Shown here: positions 36,646 to 45,535 of the stretch, piece after piece
How positions within the stretch are numbered: the first letter of the stretch is position 1
Layout of the letters: each line of letters opens with the position of its first letter
NCBI RefSeq assembly: GCF_005937185.1
Contig: NZ_VCNI01000001.1
Location: forward strand, 310,001 to 374,000
Length of the DNA: 64,000 nucleotides
From: Flagellimonas algicola
GTDB lineage: Bacteria; Bacteroidota; Bacteroidia; Flavobacteriales; Flavobacteriaceae
Reading direction: 5' to 3'
Made by a program: the position numbers and the translations under genes
Notes under the pieces: generated by a model
Told to the model about the DNA's origin: nothing
Database searches by the model: none
Seen by the model: only the letters and a program-made list of their open reading frames with translations

Positions 36646-36852
36646 AGCGCTTATTCACCAAAATAAAAGCAAAAGTTGTGGATTGTGGTATTGGACCAAA
36701 TTCCACCGTTAGTTAGCGTTCTGCATGGTGTCTACAGCTCAATTTCTTGATTTTTAAATCATTATCGACCATTTATTTTATAAAACGGGGTATTTTTTGG
36801 TAAAATTGCGACAGGTTGGCTACCTTGTTTGTAATTTCCATTGCACCGTTTT

Positions 36853-39159
36853 ATGAGCATTACATCATTTCGCACCCTATTGATTGCTTTGGTCTGTTGC
36901 TCTTGCTTGGATAGGGCGTCTGACAGCTATGAAAACAAGGTGCCGGATGTGGTTGATTTTAATTTTCACATACGGCCCATACTTTCTGACAAGTGTTTTG
37001 CATGCCATGGCCCTGACGCCAATAAAAGAGAGGCAGACCTTCGTTTGGATACCCAGGAAGGAGCCTATGCAGCCCTAAAGGATTACAACGACAAATTTGC
37101 TATTGTTTCCGGGCAACCCGAGCAATCCGAAGTTTACCTGCGAATTTCCTCTACAGACTCCACGGTGATGATGCCCCCGCCGGAATCCAATTTAAAACTC
37201 AGTTCGTACCATGTTGAACTCATAAAAAAGTGGATAGAACAAGGAGCGGGTTATAAACCCCACTGGGCGTTTGTTCCCCCTGCAAAATCAGACTTACCCG
37301 AAGTACTCAATGAAGATTGGTGTGCCAATGAGATAGACCGCTTTATCCTGAAAAAATTGCACGAAAAGAAATTAAAACCCAACGAAACAGCAGTCAAATC
37401 ACAATTGTTGAAAAGGGTGTCTTTTGATTTAACGGGACTTCCTCCTACTATCGCCATGCAGGAAGCTTTTGAGCAGGACACCTCGCCGGAGGCTTATGAA
37501 AAGGTAGTGGATGAACTACTGTCCAATGCGCATTATGGTGAAAAAATGGCTATCCATTGGTTGGATATTGCCCGCTACGCGGATTCGCACGGTTACCAAG
37601 ATGATAGCCCGAGAACCATGTGGCCCTGGCGCGATTGGGTAATCCACGCATTTAACAAGAACTATCCCTTCGACCAATTTCTAACTTGGCAATTGGCAGG
37701 GGATTTACTTCCAGAGCAGAATGAGGAGACGCTCTTGGCAACGGGATTCAATCGAAATCATAAGATTACACAAGAGGGTGGAGTAATTGATGAAGAGTAC
37801 CGAATTGAATACGTGACCGACAGAACAAACACATTCGGAAAGGCATTTTTGGGGTTGACGTTCGAATGCGCCAAATGTCATGATCATAAATACGACCCCA
37901 TCTCGCAACATGATTATTACAGCACCTTTGCTTTTTTTGATAAAGTTCCTGAAAAGGGATTGGTCGGAACCTTTGATGAGAATACGGCGGATCCACCTAG
38001 AATGGAAATCACAGATGAAATGGTAAACGATGTTTTGACCTTTGTCAACAAGAAGGATTCATACCCCGTAGCCGTGATGGTCATGGCAGATTCCGTAGGG
38101 ATTAGGGACACCCACATTCTTGATCGCGGGAATTATGATGCCAAGACAGAAGTTGTCACCTTTAATACCCCAAAAGCCATCATGGAGTTCGATACCTTGA
38201 ATTTTAGTTCGAATAGGTTGGGCTTGTCCAAATGGCTTTTAAGTGATAAACATCCGTTAACCTCTAGGGTTTTTGTAAACCGAATTTGGCAAGAATTTTT
38301 TGGTCAGGGTATTGTAAAGACTGCTGGGGATTTTGGTATGCAAGGAGAATTACCCACCCATCCTGAATTACTGGATTGGCTTGCCGTGGATTTTCGGGAA
38401 AACGGTTGGGACATTAAGCGTTTGGTAAAACAAATTGTGATGTCGTCCACGTATACCCAATCTGCACAAACCAATAAACGAAAGCAGGAGAAAGACCCAG
38501 AAAACATATTACTGTCCCGGATGCATCGTACACGTTTGGGCGCTGAGATGATCAGAGACCATGTATTGGCAAGTAGCGGTCTGCTCAATGATGAAATTGG
38601 AGGACCTAGCGTAAAACCCTATCAACCTGATGGCCTTTGGTTGGCTGCTACCTCCGGTAGGGGAGTACTCAAGGCATACGTTCAGGATCATGGTGAAAAT
38701 CTCTATAGAAGGGGTATTTATACTTTTATTAAACGCACGGTTCCCCCACCATCTATGTTGACTTTTGATGCCTCCAATAGAGATCAATGCGAGGTGAGAA
38801 GATTAAACACGGGAACTCCCCTTCAGGCCTTGGTAATGCTAAACGATCCCACGGTCCTTGAGGCATCCAGAGTGTTGGCGCAAAATCTAAGCAAATCAGA
38901 TTTGCAAAATCCAGATCTTATTAACAATGCCTTTAAACGCATAGTTTGCCGTGAAGCAAAGCCTGAGGAATTAGAGGTTTTGTTAGGGTATTTTGAAGAT
39001 CAATTGCAACATTTTCAATCGAATCGGGAGGAAGCAACCAAATTCATTACCGTAGGGGAATATCGGCAAATGGAAAATGGAGACGATCCCACCATAGCGG
39101 CATTAATGCAACTAATTCATACCATGTACAATTTAGAGGAAGCCATCACTCGTAGTTAA
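36853..39159 (+). CDS. PSD1/planctomycete-type cytochrome c lipoprotein (PSCyt1-PSCyt2-PSD1)
   Basis: The protein has 768 residues from the ATG at 36853, giving a lipoprotein signal ending CCSC; the open frame itself begins at a TTG four codons earlier. A heme c motif CFACH (48-52) lies in the PSCyt1 domain (DFNFHIRPILSDKCFACHGPD). The PSCyt2/DUF1549 domain follows (EIDRFILKKLHEKKLKPNE) and holds a second CxxCH, ECAKCHDHKYDP. The C-terminal PSD1/DUF1553 domain has SRVFVNRIWQEFFGQG and MHRTRLGAEMIRD. The family is abundant in Planctomycetes and Verrucomicrobia and has no firm function. It is first of a three-gene set. A periplasmic or surface redox role is inferred from the hemes. Confidence 0.9.
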   Translation: MSITSFRTLLIALVCCSCLDRASDSYENKVPDVVDFNFHIRPILSDKCFACHGPDANKREADLRLDTQEGAYAALKDYNDKFAIVSGQPEQSEVYLRISSTDSTVMMPPPESNLKLSSYHVELIKKWIEQGAGYKPHWAFVPPAKSDLPEVLNEDWCANEIDRFILKKLHEKKLKPNETAVKSQLLKRVSFDLTGLPPTIAMQEAFEQDTSPEAYEKVVDELLSNAHYGEKMAIHWLDIARYADSHGYQDDSPRTMWPWRDWVIHAFNKNYPFDQFLTWQLAGDLLPEQNEETLLATGFNRNHKITQEGGVIDEEYRIEYVTDRTNTFGKAFLGLTFECAKCHDHKYDPISQHDYYSTFAFFDKVPEKGLVGTFDENTADPPRMEITDEMVNDVLTFVNKKDSYPVAVMVMADSVGIRDTHILDRGNYDAKTEVVTFNTPKAIMEFDTLNFSSNRLGLSKWLLSDKHPLTSRVFVNRIWQEFFGQGIVKTAGDFGMQGELPTHPELLDWLAVDFRENGWDIKRLVKQIVMSSTYTQSAQTNKRKQEKDPENILLSRMHRTRLGAEMIRDHVLASSGLLNDEIGGPSVKPYQPDGLWLAATSGRGVLKAYVQDHGENLYRRGIYTFIKRTVPPPSMLTFDASNRDQCEVRRLNTGTPLQALVMLNDPTVLEASRVLAQNLSKSDLQNPDLINNAFKRIVCREAKPEELEVLLGYFEDQLQHFQSNREEATKFITVGEYRQMENGDDPTIAALMQLIHTMYNLEEAITRS

Positions 39160-39169
39160 GACAATACTC

Positions 39170-40624
39170 ATGGAAAAAGAGTTTTTAGAACATCGATTCA
39201 ATGTAAACAGAAGACATTTTCTTGGGAAAATGGCACTTGGTGTGGGCAGTGCGGCCTTGGGGTCCCTATTGATTCCTGAACTGTTTAAAGGGAACGCTGC
39301 GAATATGGATGAACTGCCATTGGGAATTAAACATTTTGCTTCCAAAGCAAAGCGCATTATCATGCTTTTTCAAAACGGAGCGCCTTCCCAACTGGAAAGT
39401 TTCGACTATAAACCCTTGCTCAATAAAATGTATGGGCAAGATTTACCGGAATCCATCAGACAAGGACAAAGGTTAACGGGAATGACAGCCAATCAAGAAA
39501 GCTTTCCGTTGGTGGGTTCAAAATTTGGGTTCAAGCAATACGGAAAATCCGGTACTTGGGTAAGTGATCTTTTTCCAAAGATTGCGGAGATCACAGATGA
39601 CATTTGCGTGATAAAAACCGTAAATACCGAGGCCATTAACCATGATCCCGCATTAACATTTCTGCAGACAGGTTCACAACAGGGGAATCGCCCAAGTATG
39701 GGCGCCTGGATGAGTTATGGGTTGGGGAGCGAAAACAAGAATTTGCCAGCGTTTTGTGTACTGCTGTCCCGTGGCAAAGGCAATGGTCAAGGGGTGTATT
39801 CCAAATTATGGTCCAATGGGTTTTTGGATAGCGTTCATCAGGGCGTCCAGTTCAGCGCCAGCGAGGATCCTGTACTATATCTCAACAACCCGGCGGGGAC
39901 GGATATGAAACACAGGAAAAAGATGCTGGATCATTTGGCAATGTTGAACCATATGAGTTTTGAGGATTTTGGAGATCCACAAATCCATGCCAAGATCCAA
40001 CAATACGAAATGGCTTATCGCATGCAAACTGCGGTTCCGGAAATTACTGACCTTTCCAAAGAACCTGATCATGTCATAAAAATGTATGGGACTGATTGTA
40101 TGATTCCAGGCACCTATGCTTCCAATTGCTTGTTGGCAAGGAAATTGTCAGAGTCCGGGGTGCGATTTGTTCAATTGTATCACCAAGGCTGGGACCAGCA
40201 TGGCAATTTGGTCGAAGAAATGACGGGTCAGGCCAAAGATGTGGACCAAGCTTCTGCAGCCCTAATCAAGGATTTAAAACAGCGTGGACTTTTGGATGAA
40301 ACCTTGGTTATTTGGGGAGGGGAGTTTGGGCGTACCAATTATTGTCAGGGAAAATTAACGGAAGATAATTACGGGCGTGACCATCACCCAAAATGTTACA
40401 GTATTTGGATGGCCGGAGGAGGTGTAAAAGGAGGTCTATCTTACGGGGAAACCGACGAATTTGGATATAATATCATAAAAGACCCGGTTCACGTGCACGA
40501 TTTACAAGCCACTATTATGCACCTAATGGGATTAGATCATGAAAAACTTACGTATAAATATTTGGGAAGAAGGTTCAGGTTGACAGATGTTCACGGGCAT
40601 GTGGTAAAAGACATCTTGGCATAA
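39170..40624 (+). CDS. DUF1501 protein with twin-arginine-like signal
   Basis: This 484-residue protein has an N-terminal NRRHFLGKMALGVGSAALGS, a twin-arginine export signal of RRxFL type. It is followed by a DUF1501 domain, which belongs to the alkaline phosphatase-like fold: IMLFQNGAPSQLESFDYKP, INHDPALTFLQTG, LVIWGGEFGRTNYCQG and GRDHHPKCYSIWMAGG show the family's metal-site-like residues. The gene follows the PSD1 gene by ten bases and is one base ahead of the next. DUF1501 and PSD1 proteins are regularly paired. TAT export fits a folded, cofactor-containing protein. Confidence 0.9.
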   Translation: MEKEFLEHRFNVNRRHFLGKMALGVGSAALGSLLIPELFKGNAANMDELPLGIKHFASKAKRIIMLFQNGAPSQLESFDYKPLLNKMYGQDLPESIRQGQRLTGMTANQESFPLVGSKFGFKQYGKSGTWVSDLFPKIAEITDDICVIKTVNTEAINHDPALTFLQTGSQQGNRPSMGAWMSYGLGSENKNLPAFCVLLSRGKGNGQGVYSKLWSNGFLDSVHQGVQFSASEDPVLYLNNPAGTDMKHRKKMLDHLAMLNHMSFEDFGDPQIHAKIQQYEMAYRMQTAVPEITDLSKEPDHVIKMYGTDCMIPGTYASNCLLARKLSESGVRFVQLYHQGWDQHGNLVEEMTGQAKDVDQASAALIKDLKQRGLLDETLVIWGGEFGRTNYCQGKLTEDNYGRDHHPKCYSIWMAGGGVKGGLSYGETDEFGYNIIKDPVHVHDLQATIMHLMGLDHEKLTYKYLGRRFRLTDVHGHVVKDILA

Positions 40625-40625
40625 T

Positions 40626-42761
40626 ATGACACGATTTGAACGTATAGTTTCCAATGCCGTATTTGCACTGCTCTGTCTTCTGGTTGTGCTGTTGATTTTT
40701 GAATCCCAAGTACAAATTCCATTTTGGTTGCAACCTTTGGGTAGAATGCACCCATTATTACTGCATTTTCCTGTTGTTTTGGTTTTCCTTTTAATCGTTG
40801 CCTCACTTTTTAAGGGTCAGATTGATTCGAAATCCTATCAAAAAATAAATCGTTTTCTACTTTGGTTAACCGCTCTGACCACCACCTTGACCGCGGTTAT
40901 GGGTTTTTTGCTTTTTAAGGAAGGCTATACCTCAGAATTAATGGCGTTGCATAAATGGCTCGGGGTGGCCTTGGCCTTTATTGCATACCTACTCACCTTC
41001 GTTGAAAGGAATAAAAACTTGTATTTCCCATTACTGTATAGTAGTGGAATTCTAATGGTTTTGGTGGGCCATTTTGGAGCTGGGGTTACCCATGGCACTA
41101 ATTTTCTAACCGAGCCTCTATTAGCTAACGACGCTCCTATAATTGATGAAAATACTCCAATTTTTCAAGCTTATATACAACCCGTTCTGGATAAAAAGTG
41201 CGTGGGCTGCCATAATCCTGATAAACAGAAAGGAGATTTGATCATGTCTTCCATTTCGGATATTCTAAAAGGTGGGGAAAACGGTCCAATTTGGGAAAAT
41301 GGCAATAGTGAGGATAGTGAAATTGTCAAACGTGCACTTCTACCTATTGAACATGAAGACCATATGCCACCAGAGGGAAAACCCCAGCTCACCACATATG
41401 AGATTCAACTTATTCGTCAATGGATTGATGCAGATGCCGATACTTCCGTTACTTTGGCAAGTCTAACAGATTCCATTCCCTTGAAATCATTGGTTATGGA
41501 AGACTGGTTTAATAAAGTGGACAAAAAATCACCTTATAGCTTTGATTTTGCTGACCAATCGGTGATTTCTGCACTGAATAGTCCATACCGAACAGTTTTA
41601 CAGAAATCCCCAAATTCTCCAGCTGTTGAAGTGGCAATTTTTGGACTAAGCGCTTTTAGTCAAGAATCCATTTCAGAGTTGTTAAAAATAAAAACTCAAG
41701 TGGTGTCTTTAAATCTGTCCCATTTACCAATTACGGATGCAAATCTTGAATCAGTTGGAAAGATGTCCAATCTGGAAGAACTCAACCTGAATTTCACAAA
41801 GGTTACCAGTGCTGGATTAGCCGAACTATCATCCTGTTCCAAACTAAAATCCCTTGCCGTTTCGGGAACACAAATAGATGCAACATTGGAAAACGTTTTA
41901 GGGTCCTTCCCAGAGCTTCATACGGTTTATGCGTGGGGAACTAAAATCTCGCCAACTGAACTGGAGTCCCTTAAGAATGAATTTCCCAAGATACATTTCG
42001 TAGTCGGGTTTGAAGGCAAGCCAGATGAGAAGTTTCAATTGGGCGCACCCATTTTGAGTAACAAAAGTGCTATTCTTTCAAAAGGAGACCCTATTATGTT
42101 GACACATAAACTTAAAAATGTAAACATCCGCTTTACCTTGGATGGTTCAGCTCCGGACAGTACTTCCCAATTGTATTCAAAACCCCTGAGTTTTGCTTCC
42201 AAATTTATCCTGAAGGCCAAAGCCTTCAAAGAAGGGTGGGCCCCTAGTGATGAAGCTACGTTCAGTTTTTTCCAAAAGGGGATAAGGCCCATTTCTTTGG
42301 AACTAATCTCCAAACCCAATCCAAAAAATAAGGGATACGGTGGCGCTACTTTAATTGATGATTATATAGGTCCCCAAGAAAGCATGATCTCATTGGCTTG
42401 GCTTGGATTTAGCGAAGCTCCGTTGATTGCAATGGCTGATTTTGGAGAAATACCCCCAAAAATTGGTGAACTAATGCTGAGCCATTGTTTAATAGAAGGT
42501 CAAAGGATTGCACCACCCAAGACCATAGAAGTTTGGGGAGGAAACGAGAAATCGGATTTAAAGCTATTAAAAAAAATGGAGGTAGGTTTTAAGAAAGATG
42601 CAACGTCATTTGGGGTATCCAATGTGTCTGTAAAATTCTCACAAAGCTCTTTCCGATACTACAAAATAAAGGCCGAAAGATTCGAAAGTTTACCACCTTG
42701 GCATTCTAAAAAAGGAGAGGAAGGACAACTCTTTGTAGATGAGTTGTTTTTCTACCCATAA
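40626..42761 (+). CDS. membrane multidomain protein: DUF2231-like, heme c, LRR, chitobiase-C-like
   Basis: The protein has 711 residues. About five membrane helices (10-155) include GRMHPLLLHFPVVLVFLLI, the DUF2231 pattern with two His. A PSCyt1-type domain has CVGCH (192-196) and MPPEGKPQLTTYEIQLIRQWID. Leucine-rich repeats (about 350-470: VVSLNLSHLPITDANLES; LEELNLNFTKVTSAGLAEL) follow. A chitobiase/beta-hexosaminidase C-terminal-like domain (VNIRFTLDGSAPDSTSQLYSKPL) and a C-terminal beta-domain resembling F5/8 discoidin folds (GGATLIDDYIGPQESMISLAWLGF) close it. It may hold the PSD1/DUF1501 partners at the membrane and bind glycan outside. No function is known. Confidence 0.82.
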   Translation: MTRFERIVSNAVFALLCLLVVLLIFESQVQIPFWLQPLGRMHPLLLHFPVVLVFLLIVASLFKGQIDSKSYQKINRFLLWLTALTTTLTAVMGFLLFKEGYTSELMALHKWLGVALAFIAYLLTFVERNKNLYFPLLYSSGILMVLVGHFGAGVTHGTNFLTEPLLANDAPIIDENTPIFQAYIQPVLDKKCVGCHNPDKQKGDLIMSSISDILKGGENGPIWENGNSEDSEIVKRALLPIEHEDHMPPEGKPQLTTYEIQLIRQWIDADADTSVTLASLTDSIPLKSLVMEDWFNKVDKKSPYSFDFADQSVISALNSPYRTVLQKSPNSPAVEVAIFGLSAFSQESISELLKIKTQVVSLNLSHLPITDANLESVGKMSNLEELNLNFTKVTSAGLAELSSCSKLKSLAVSGTQIDATLENVLGSFPELHTVYAWGTKISPTELESLKNEFPKIHFVVGFEGKPDEKFQLGAPILSNKSAILSKGDPIMLTHKLKNVNIRFTLDGSAPDSTSQLYSKPLSFASKFILKAKAFKEGWAPSDEATFSFFQKGIRPISLELISKPNPKNKGYGGATLIDDYIGPQESMISLAWLGFSEAPLIAMADFGEIPPKIGELMLSHCLIEGQRIAPPKTIEVWGGNEKSDLKLLKKMEVGFKKDATSFGVSNVSVKFSQSSFRYYKIKAERFESLPPWHSKKGEEGQLFVDELFFYP

Positions 42762-42867
42762 TTTAGTTGGATTAAAACTCAGGAGAAATGACCCAAGCAC
42801 ATCCACTTGAACTGGGTCATGAATACAAGCAATTCTTAGAGGTAATTGAACTTTAATAACAAGGCAC

Positions 42868-42899
42868 AAAAAAACCCCATTTCGTTACAAATGGGGTTT
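42868..42899 (-). terminator. intrinsic terminator of the tRNA gene
   Basis: AAACCCCATTT and AAATGGGGTTT (42872-42882 and 42889-42899) form a stem with a six-base loop. Read on the minus strand it is followed by a seven-T run, so it ends the tRNA-Met transcript; it may also slow plus-strand reading from the PSD1 set. Confidence 0.85.
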
Positions 42900-42905
42900 A
42901 AAAGT

Positions 42906-42978
42906 AGCGAGAGGGAGACTTGAACTCCCGACCTCAGGGTTATGAATCCTGCGCTCTAACCACCTGAGCTACCTCGCC
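42906..42978 (-). tRNA. tRNA-Met (CAT anticodon)
   Basis: Read on the minus strand, GGCGAGG pairs with TCTCGCT as acceptor stem (with G-U at both ends). The D stem is GCTC/GAGC, the anticodon loop is TTCATAA with anticodon CAT, and the T arm GGGAG-TTCAAGT-CTCCC has the invariant TTC. CCA is not encoded. It reads as elongator tRNA-Met; tRNA-Ile2 with a modified CAT is an alternative. The top pair of the anticodon stem under the loop reads A-C (31-39), a mismatch. Ends may be off by a base. Confidence 0.9.
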
Positions 42979-42998
42979 TTTTTGCGGTTTTGCGGGTG

Positions 42999-43029
42999 CA
43001 AATATAAAGTTTAATTTTCGCCGAATCAA
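42999..43029 (-). promoter_or_regulatory. promoter of tRNA-Met
   Basis: On the minus strand TTG (43027-43029), a 20-bp spacer and TATATTTG (42999-43006) fit TTG-N17..23-TAnnTTTG. It lies about 20 bases ahead of the mature tRNA 5' end. Confidence 0.65.
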
Positions 43030-43116
43030 AATTCATTTTAATTTATTATTTGATATTTATTTTTATATCTTCCCTGATTATACACTAATCTTGAAAAGGA
43101 AAAATAGAACACTAGA

Positions 43117-43500
43117 ATGAGTGATAAGGTTAAATTTGAAATTGAGTTTGTAATACAGGCCTCACCGCAGTTGCTTTACCAATATATATCTACCCCTTCC
43201 GGCTTATCAGAATGGTATGCCGACAATGTTAATTCCCGTAGTGAATTGTTCACTTTTATCTGGGACGGCACGGAAGAAAATGCCAAAATGTTGAAGAGAA
43301 AAAGCGATGAGTTTGTAAAATTTGCCTGGGAGGAAAACGACGATGACAGTTATTTTGAAATGCGCATCATAGTGGATGAAATCACCAAAGATGTTTCGCT
43401 CTTCATTACTGATTTTGCTGAAGAAGACGAAGTGGACGAAGCGAGGATGCTATGGGAAAACCAGGTGGGCGATTTAAAGCAGGTACTCGGTTCCAAGTAG
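43117..43500 (+). CDS. START-like domain protein (Bacteroidota family)
   Basis: This 127-residue SRPBCC/START-like protein is of the kind conserved across Bacteroidota. Key features are VKFEIEFVIQASPQLLYQYISTPSGLSEWYADNVN at the start (given in pieces: FVIQASPQLLYQYI, SGLSEWYAD), FVKFAWEENDDDSYFEMRI, and an acidic C-terminal third ending WENQVGDLKQVLGSK. It is cytoplasmic, with a predicted hydrophobic ligand cavity. No function is established. A strong hairpin follows that runs straight into the next gene's start codon. Confidence 0.85.
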   Translation: MSDKVKFEIEFVIQASPQLLYQYISTPSGLSEWYADNVNSRSELFTFIWDGTEENAKMLKRKSDEFVKFAWEENDDDSYFEMRIIVDEITKDVSLFITDFAEEDEVDEARMLWENQVGDLKQVLGSK

Positions 43501-43527
43501 AGGATTCTTAAGTATAACGTATATTTG

Positions 43528-43553
43528 GTCCCGATTTTAATCGGGACTTTTTT
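43528..43553 (+). terminator. terminator abutting the next start codon
   Basis: GTCCCGATT (43528-43536) pairs with AATCGGGAC (43539-43547) over a two-base loop, followed by six T. The next base is the A of the aminotransferase ATG. It looks like a complete intrinsic terminator for the START-like gene, leaving no room for a separate ribosome site for the next gene. Confidence 0.75.
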
Positions 43554-44399
43554 ATGGTCAATTTTAACGGTGCTTTGCTTTCCAAGGATTCCAATATCCT
43601 AACACATTCCAATCGTGGTCTCAAGTTTGGGGATGCCCTTTTCGAAACCGTCCGTTGCATTAACGGAACCATCTTTTTTTGGGAGGACCACTACTTCAGA
43701 TTAATGTCTTCCATGCGCATTCTTCGTATGGAAATCCCAATGGAGTTTACCCTGGAGTTTCTTGAGGGTGAGATTAAACGCACGGTTGAAAAAAATGGCT
43801 TGGAGGATGATCCCGCTCGGGTTCGCCTCACCGTTTTTCGCAAGGATGGCGGATTGTACAGCCCCGAGACCCATGAGGTGTCTTATTTGATTGAAGTATC
43901 GCCCATGGAATCCCCATTTTATTTGATCAACCAAGGACCTTATGAAGTTGAACTGTTCAAGGACTATTATGTGAACAAGGACATGCTTTCCAACTTGAAG
44001 ACTACCAACAAAATCTTGAATGTAGTGGCCAGTGTTTTTGCCAATGAAAATGGATTTGACAATTGTCTTCTGATCAATGGAGATAAACAGGTGGTTGAGG
44101 TCATCAATGGCAATCTCTTCTTAGTACAGGGCAATACCATTAAAACTCCGCCTTTGGGTGATGGATGTTTGGATGGGATTATCCGAAAGAAACTCATGGA
44201 AATTGTTAGCGCAACAGAAGGACTGGAACTGCAAGAGGAATCCATATCGCCTTTTGAACTTCAAAAAGCGGATGAATTATTCATCACCAATAGTATCCAG
44301 GGCATTGTTTCCATAGGCAAGTACCGCAAAAAAGAATATGGAAATGCTACTGCTAAATCGCTTTTGGGAAAATTAAATGCCAAGGCGAGGTTGGGGTAA
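43554..44399 (+). CDS. class IV aminotransferase (branched-chain/ADC lyase type)
   Basis: This 281-residue fold-type IV PLP enzyme has VNFNGALLSKDSNILTHSNRGLKFGDALFETVR at the N-terminus (family pattern seen in RGLKFGDALFET), the PLP lysine in NLKTTNKILNVVAS, and EELSPFEL-like then ADELFITNSIQGIVSIGKY near the end. It could be aminodeoxychorismate lyase (PabC), a D-amino-acid or a branched-chain aminotransferase; the sequence does not decide. The ATG directly follows a terminator T-run, so how it is translated is unclear. It converges with the YqgE gene, one base apart. Confidence 0.85.
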   Translation: MVNFNGALLSKDSNILTHSNRGLKFGDALFETVRCINGTIFFWEDHYFRLMSSMRILRMEIPMEFTLEFLEGEIKRTVEKNGLEDDPARVRLTVFRKDGGLYSPETHEVSYLIEVSPMESPFYLINQGPYEVELFKDYYVNKDMLSNLKTTNKILNVVASVFANENGFDNCLLINGDKQVVEVINGNLFLVQGNTIKTPPLGDGCLDGIIRKKLMEIVSATEGLELQEESISPFELQKADELFITNSIQGIVSIGKYRKKEYGNATAKSLLGKLNAKARLG

Positions 44400-44400
44400 A

Positions 44401-44961
44401 CTAATTTAGAGAGGGGTTTTCTGGAGAATTTGACCAGAGTAGATAATCACCACCCAATTCCACCATTTTTTCCTTCCAAAAAGCATTGGAGGATTTCTCA
44501 AGGATGTTGCTCTCATATTCATTTTGGACTACCACCCATGATTTGGAGTCCAACTCATGATCTAATTGGTGGGAGCCCCAACCGGAATAACCTAGAAAGA
44601 ACCTAATATCTTGCTCTCCTATGGTTTTACTGTTGATAAGCTCTACCGTCTTTTCAAAGTTTCCTCCCCAGAAAATACCATCGGAGATTTCAATACTATC
44701 GTCAATCAAATGGGGTACCTTGTGAATAAAATAGAGGTTGTCCTGTTCCACAGGGCCGCCGTTGAACACCTTAAAAGGAATGGTGATTTCGGAAATAAGG
44801 TCGCAGATATTGTAATCGAGCGGTTTGTTCAAGATAAAGCCAACGGAACCTTCTTGATTGTGTTCCGCCAAAAGCACCACAGAGCGGTTGAAGGAGACAT
44901 CTCCTGTAAGAGCTGGTTCAGCAACCAGCAACCTTCCTTTTATGGGCTTTAGGCTTACCAT
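44401..44961 (-). CDS. YqgE/AlgH family protein
   Basis: This 186-residue protein has PIKGRLLVAEPALTGDVSFNRSVVLLAEH, GSVGFILNKPLD, FNGGPVEQDNLYFIH and FFLGYSGWGSHQLDHEL, the full YqgE pattern (DUF179). The biochemical role is unknown; the first-named member, AlgH, was tied to alginate gene control in Pseudomonas. It is a single gene. Confidence 0.93.
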   Translation of the reverse strand: MVSLKPIKGRLLVAEPALTGDVSFNRSVVLLAEHNQEGSVGFILNKPLDYNICDLISEITIPFKVFNGGPVEQDNLYFIHKVPHLIDDSIEISDGIFWGGNFEKTVELINSKTIGEQDIRFFLGYSGWGSHQLDHELDSKSWVVVQNEYESNILEKSSNAFWKEKMVELGGDYLLWSNSPENPSLN

Positions 44962-45034
44962 TTTACTGGGTTCTCTAAATTAAATGTAACATAATATCTG
45001 TTAATAACAAAAAGCCTAGGTGCGGACCTAAACC

Positions 45035-45062
45035 AAAAAAGCACCTCCGTTTGGAAGTGCTT
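45035..45062 (-). terminator. intrinsic terminator of the HU gene
   Basis: GCACCTCC and GGAAGTGC (45041-45048, 45053-45060) form a stem with one mismatch and a four-base loop. On the minus strand it is followed by six T, just downstream of the HU stop codon. Confidence 0.75.
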
Positions 45063-45086
45063 AGCTATATTGTATAACCTATCTAA

Positions 45087-45359
45087 TTAGTTTACAGAGC
45101 CGCTCAATTCTGCTCCAGCTTTGAACTTCACAACGTTCTTAGCCGCAATTTGGATAGTTTGTCCAGTTTGTGGATTTCTACCTTCTCTTGCATTTCTCTT
45201 GGATACAGACCAAGAACCGAAACCTACCAAAGAAACTCTGTTTCCTTTTTTAAGTGATCCCTCAACGTTCCCCAAGAAAGACTCCAATGCTTTTTTGGCT
45301 GCTGCTTTAGTGATGCCCGCATCGGCTGCCATAGCATCGATTAATTCTGTTTTGTTCAT
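45087..45359 (-). CDS. HU-family DNA-binding protein
   Basis: This 90-residue nucleoid protein begins MNKTELIDAMAADAGITKAAAKKALESF and has VSLVGFGSWSVSKRNAREGRNPQTGQTI, the HU beta-arm with Gly-Arg-Asn-Pro. Its length is exactly that of HU. It has a textbook promoter and terminator and is probably highly expressed. Confidence 0.97.
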   Translation of the reverse strand: MNKTELIDAMAADAGITKAAAKKALESFLGNVEGSLKKGNRVSLVGFGSWSVSKRNAREGRNPQTGQTIQIAAKNVVKFKAGAELSGSVN

Positions 45360-45403
45360 AATGGAATTAAATTAATTGTTGTTAAAATAATTTTAATGCT
45401 GAA

Positions 45404-45433
45404 CAAATTTATATGGATTTGCCTCAAACGCAA
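45404..45433 (-). promoter_or_regulatory. promoter of the HU gene
   Basis: On the minus strand TTG (45431-45433), a 19-bp spacer and TAAATTTG (45404-45411) match the Bacteroidota consensus exactly. The leader is some 40 bases and A/T-rich, with no Shine-Dalgarno-like purine run, as usual in this phylum. Confidence 0.7.
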
Positions 45434-45535
45434 GTAAAACCAAGGGAAAGTGGGCTTTTTGTTGATAACTTGAAACGTTTGTTGATAAAGTCGAATTAAA
45501 AAATGGACTTTTGTGAGCCTAGTGTTAATAAGGGT

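Larger units (their letters stand above)
42762..43116. other. 355-bp gap holding tRNA-Met, its promoter and terminator
   Basis: There is no protein gene. The stretch contains one tRNA on the minus strand with promoter and terminator, given separately. The remainder (42762-42867 and 43030-43116) shows nothing I can support beyond possible leader sequence of the START-like gene. Confidence 0.8.
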
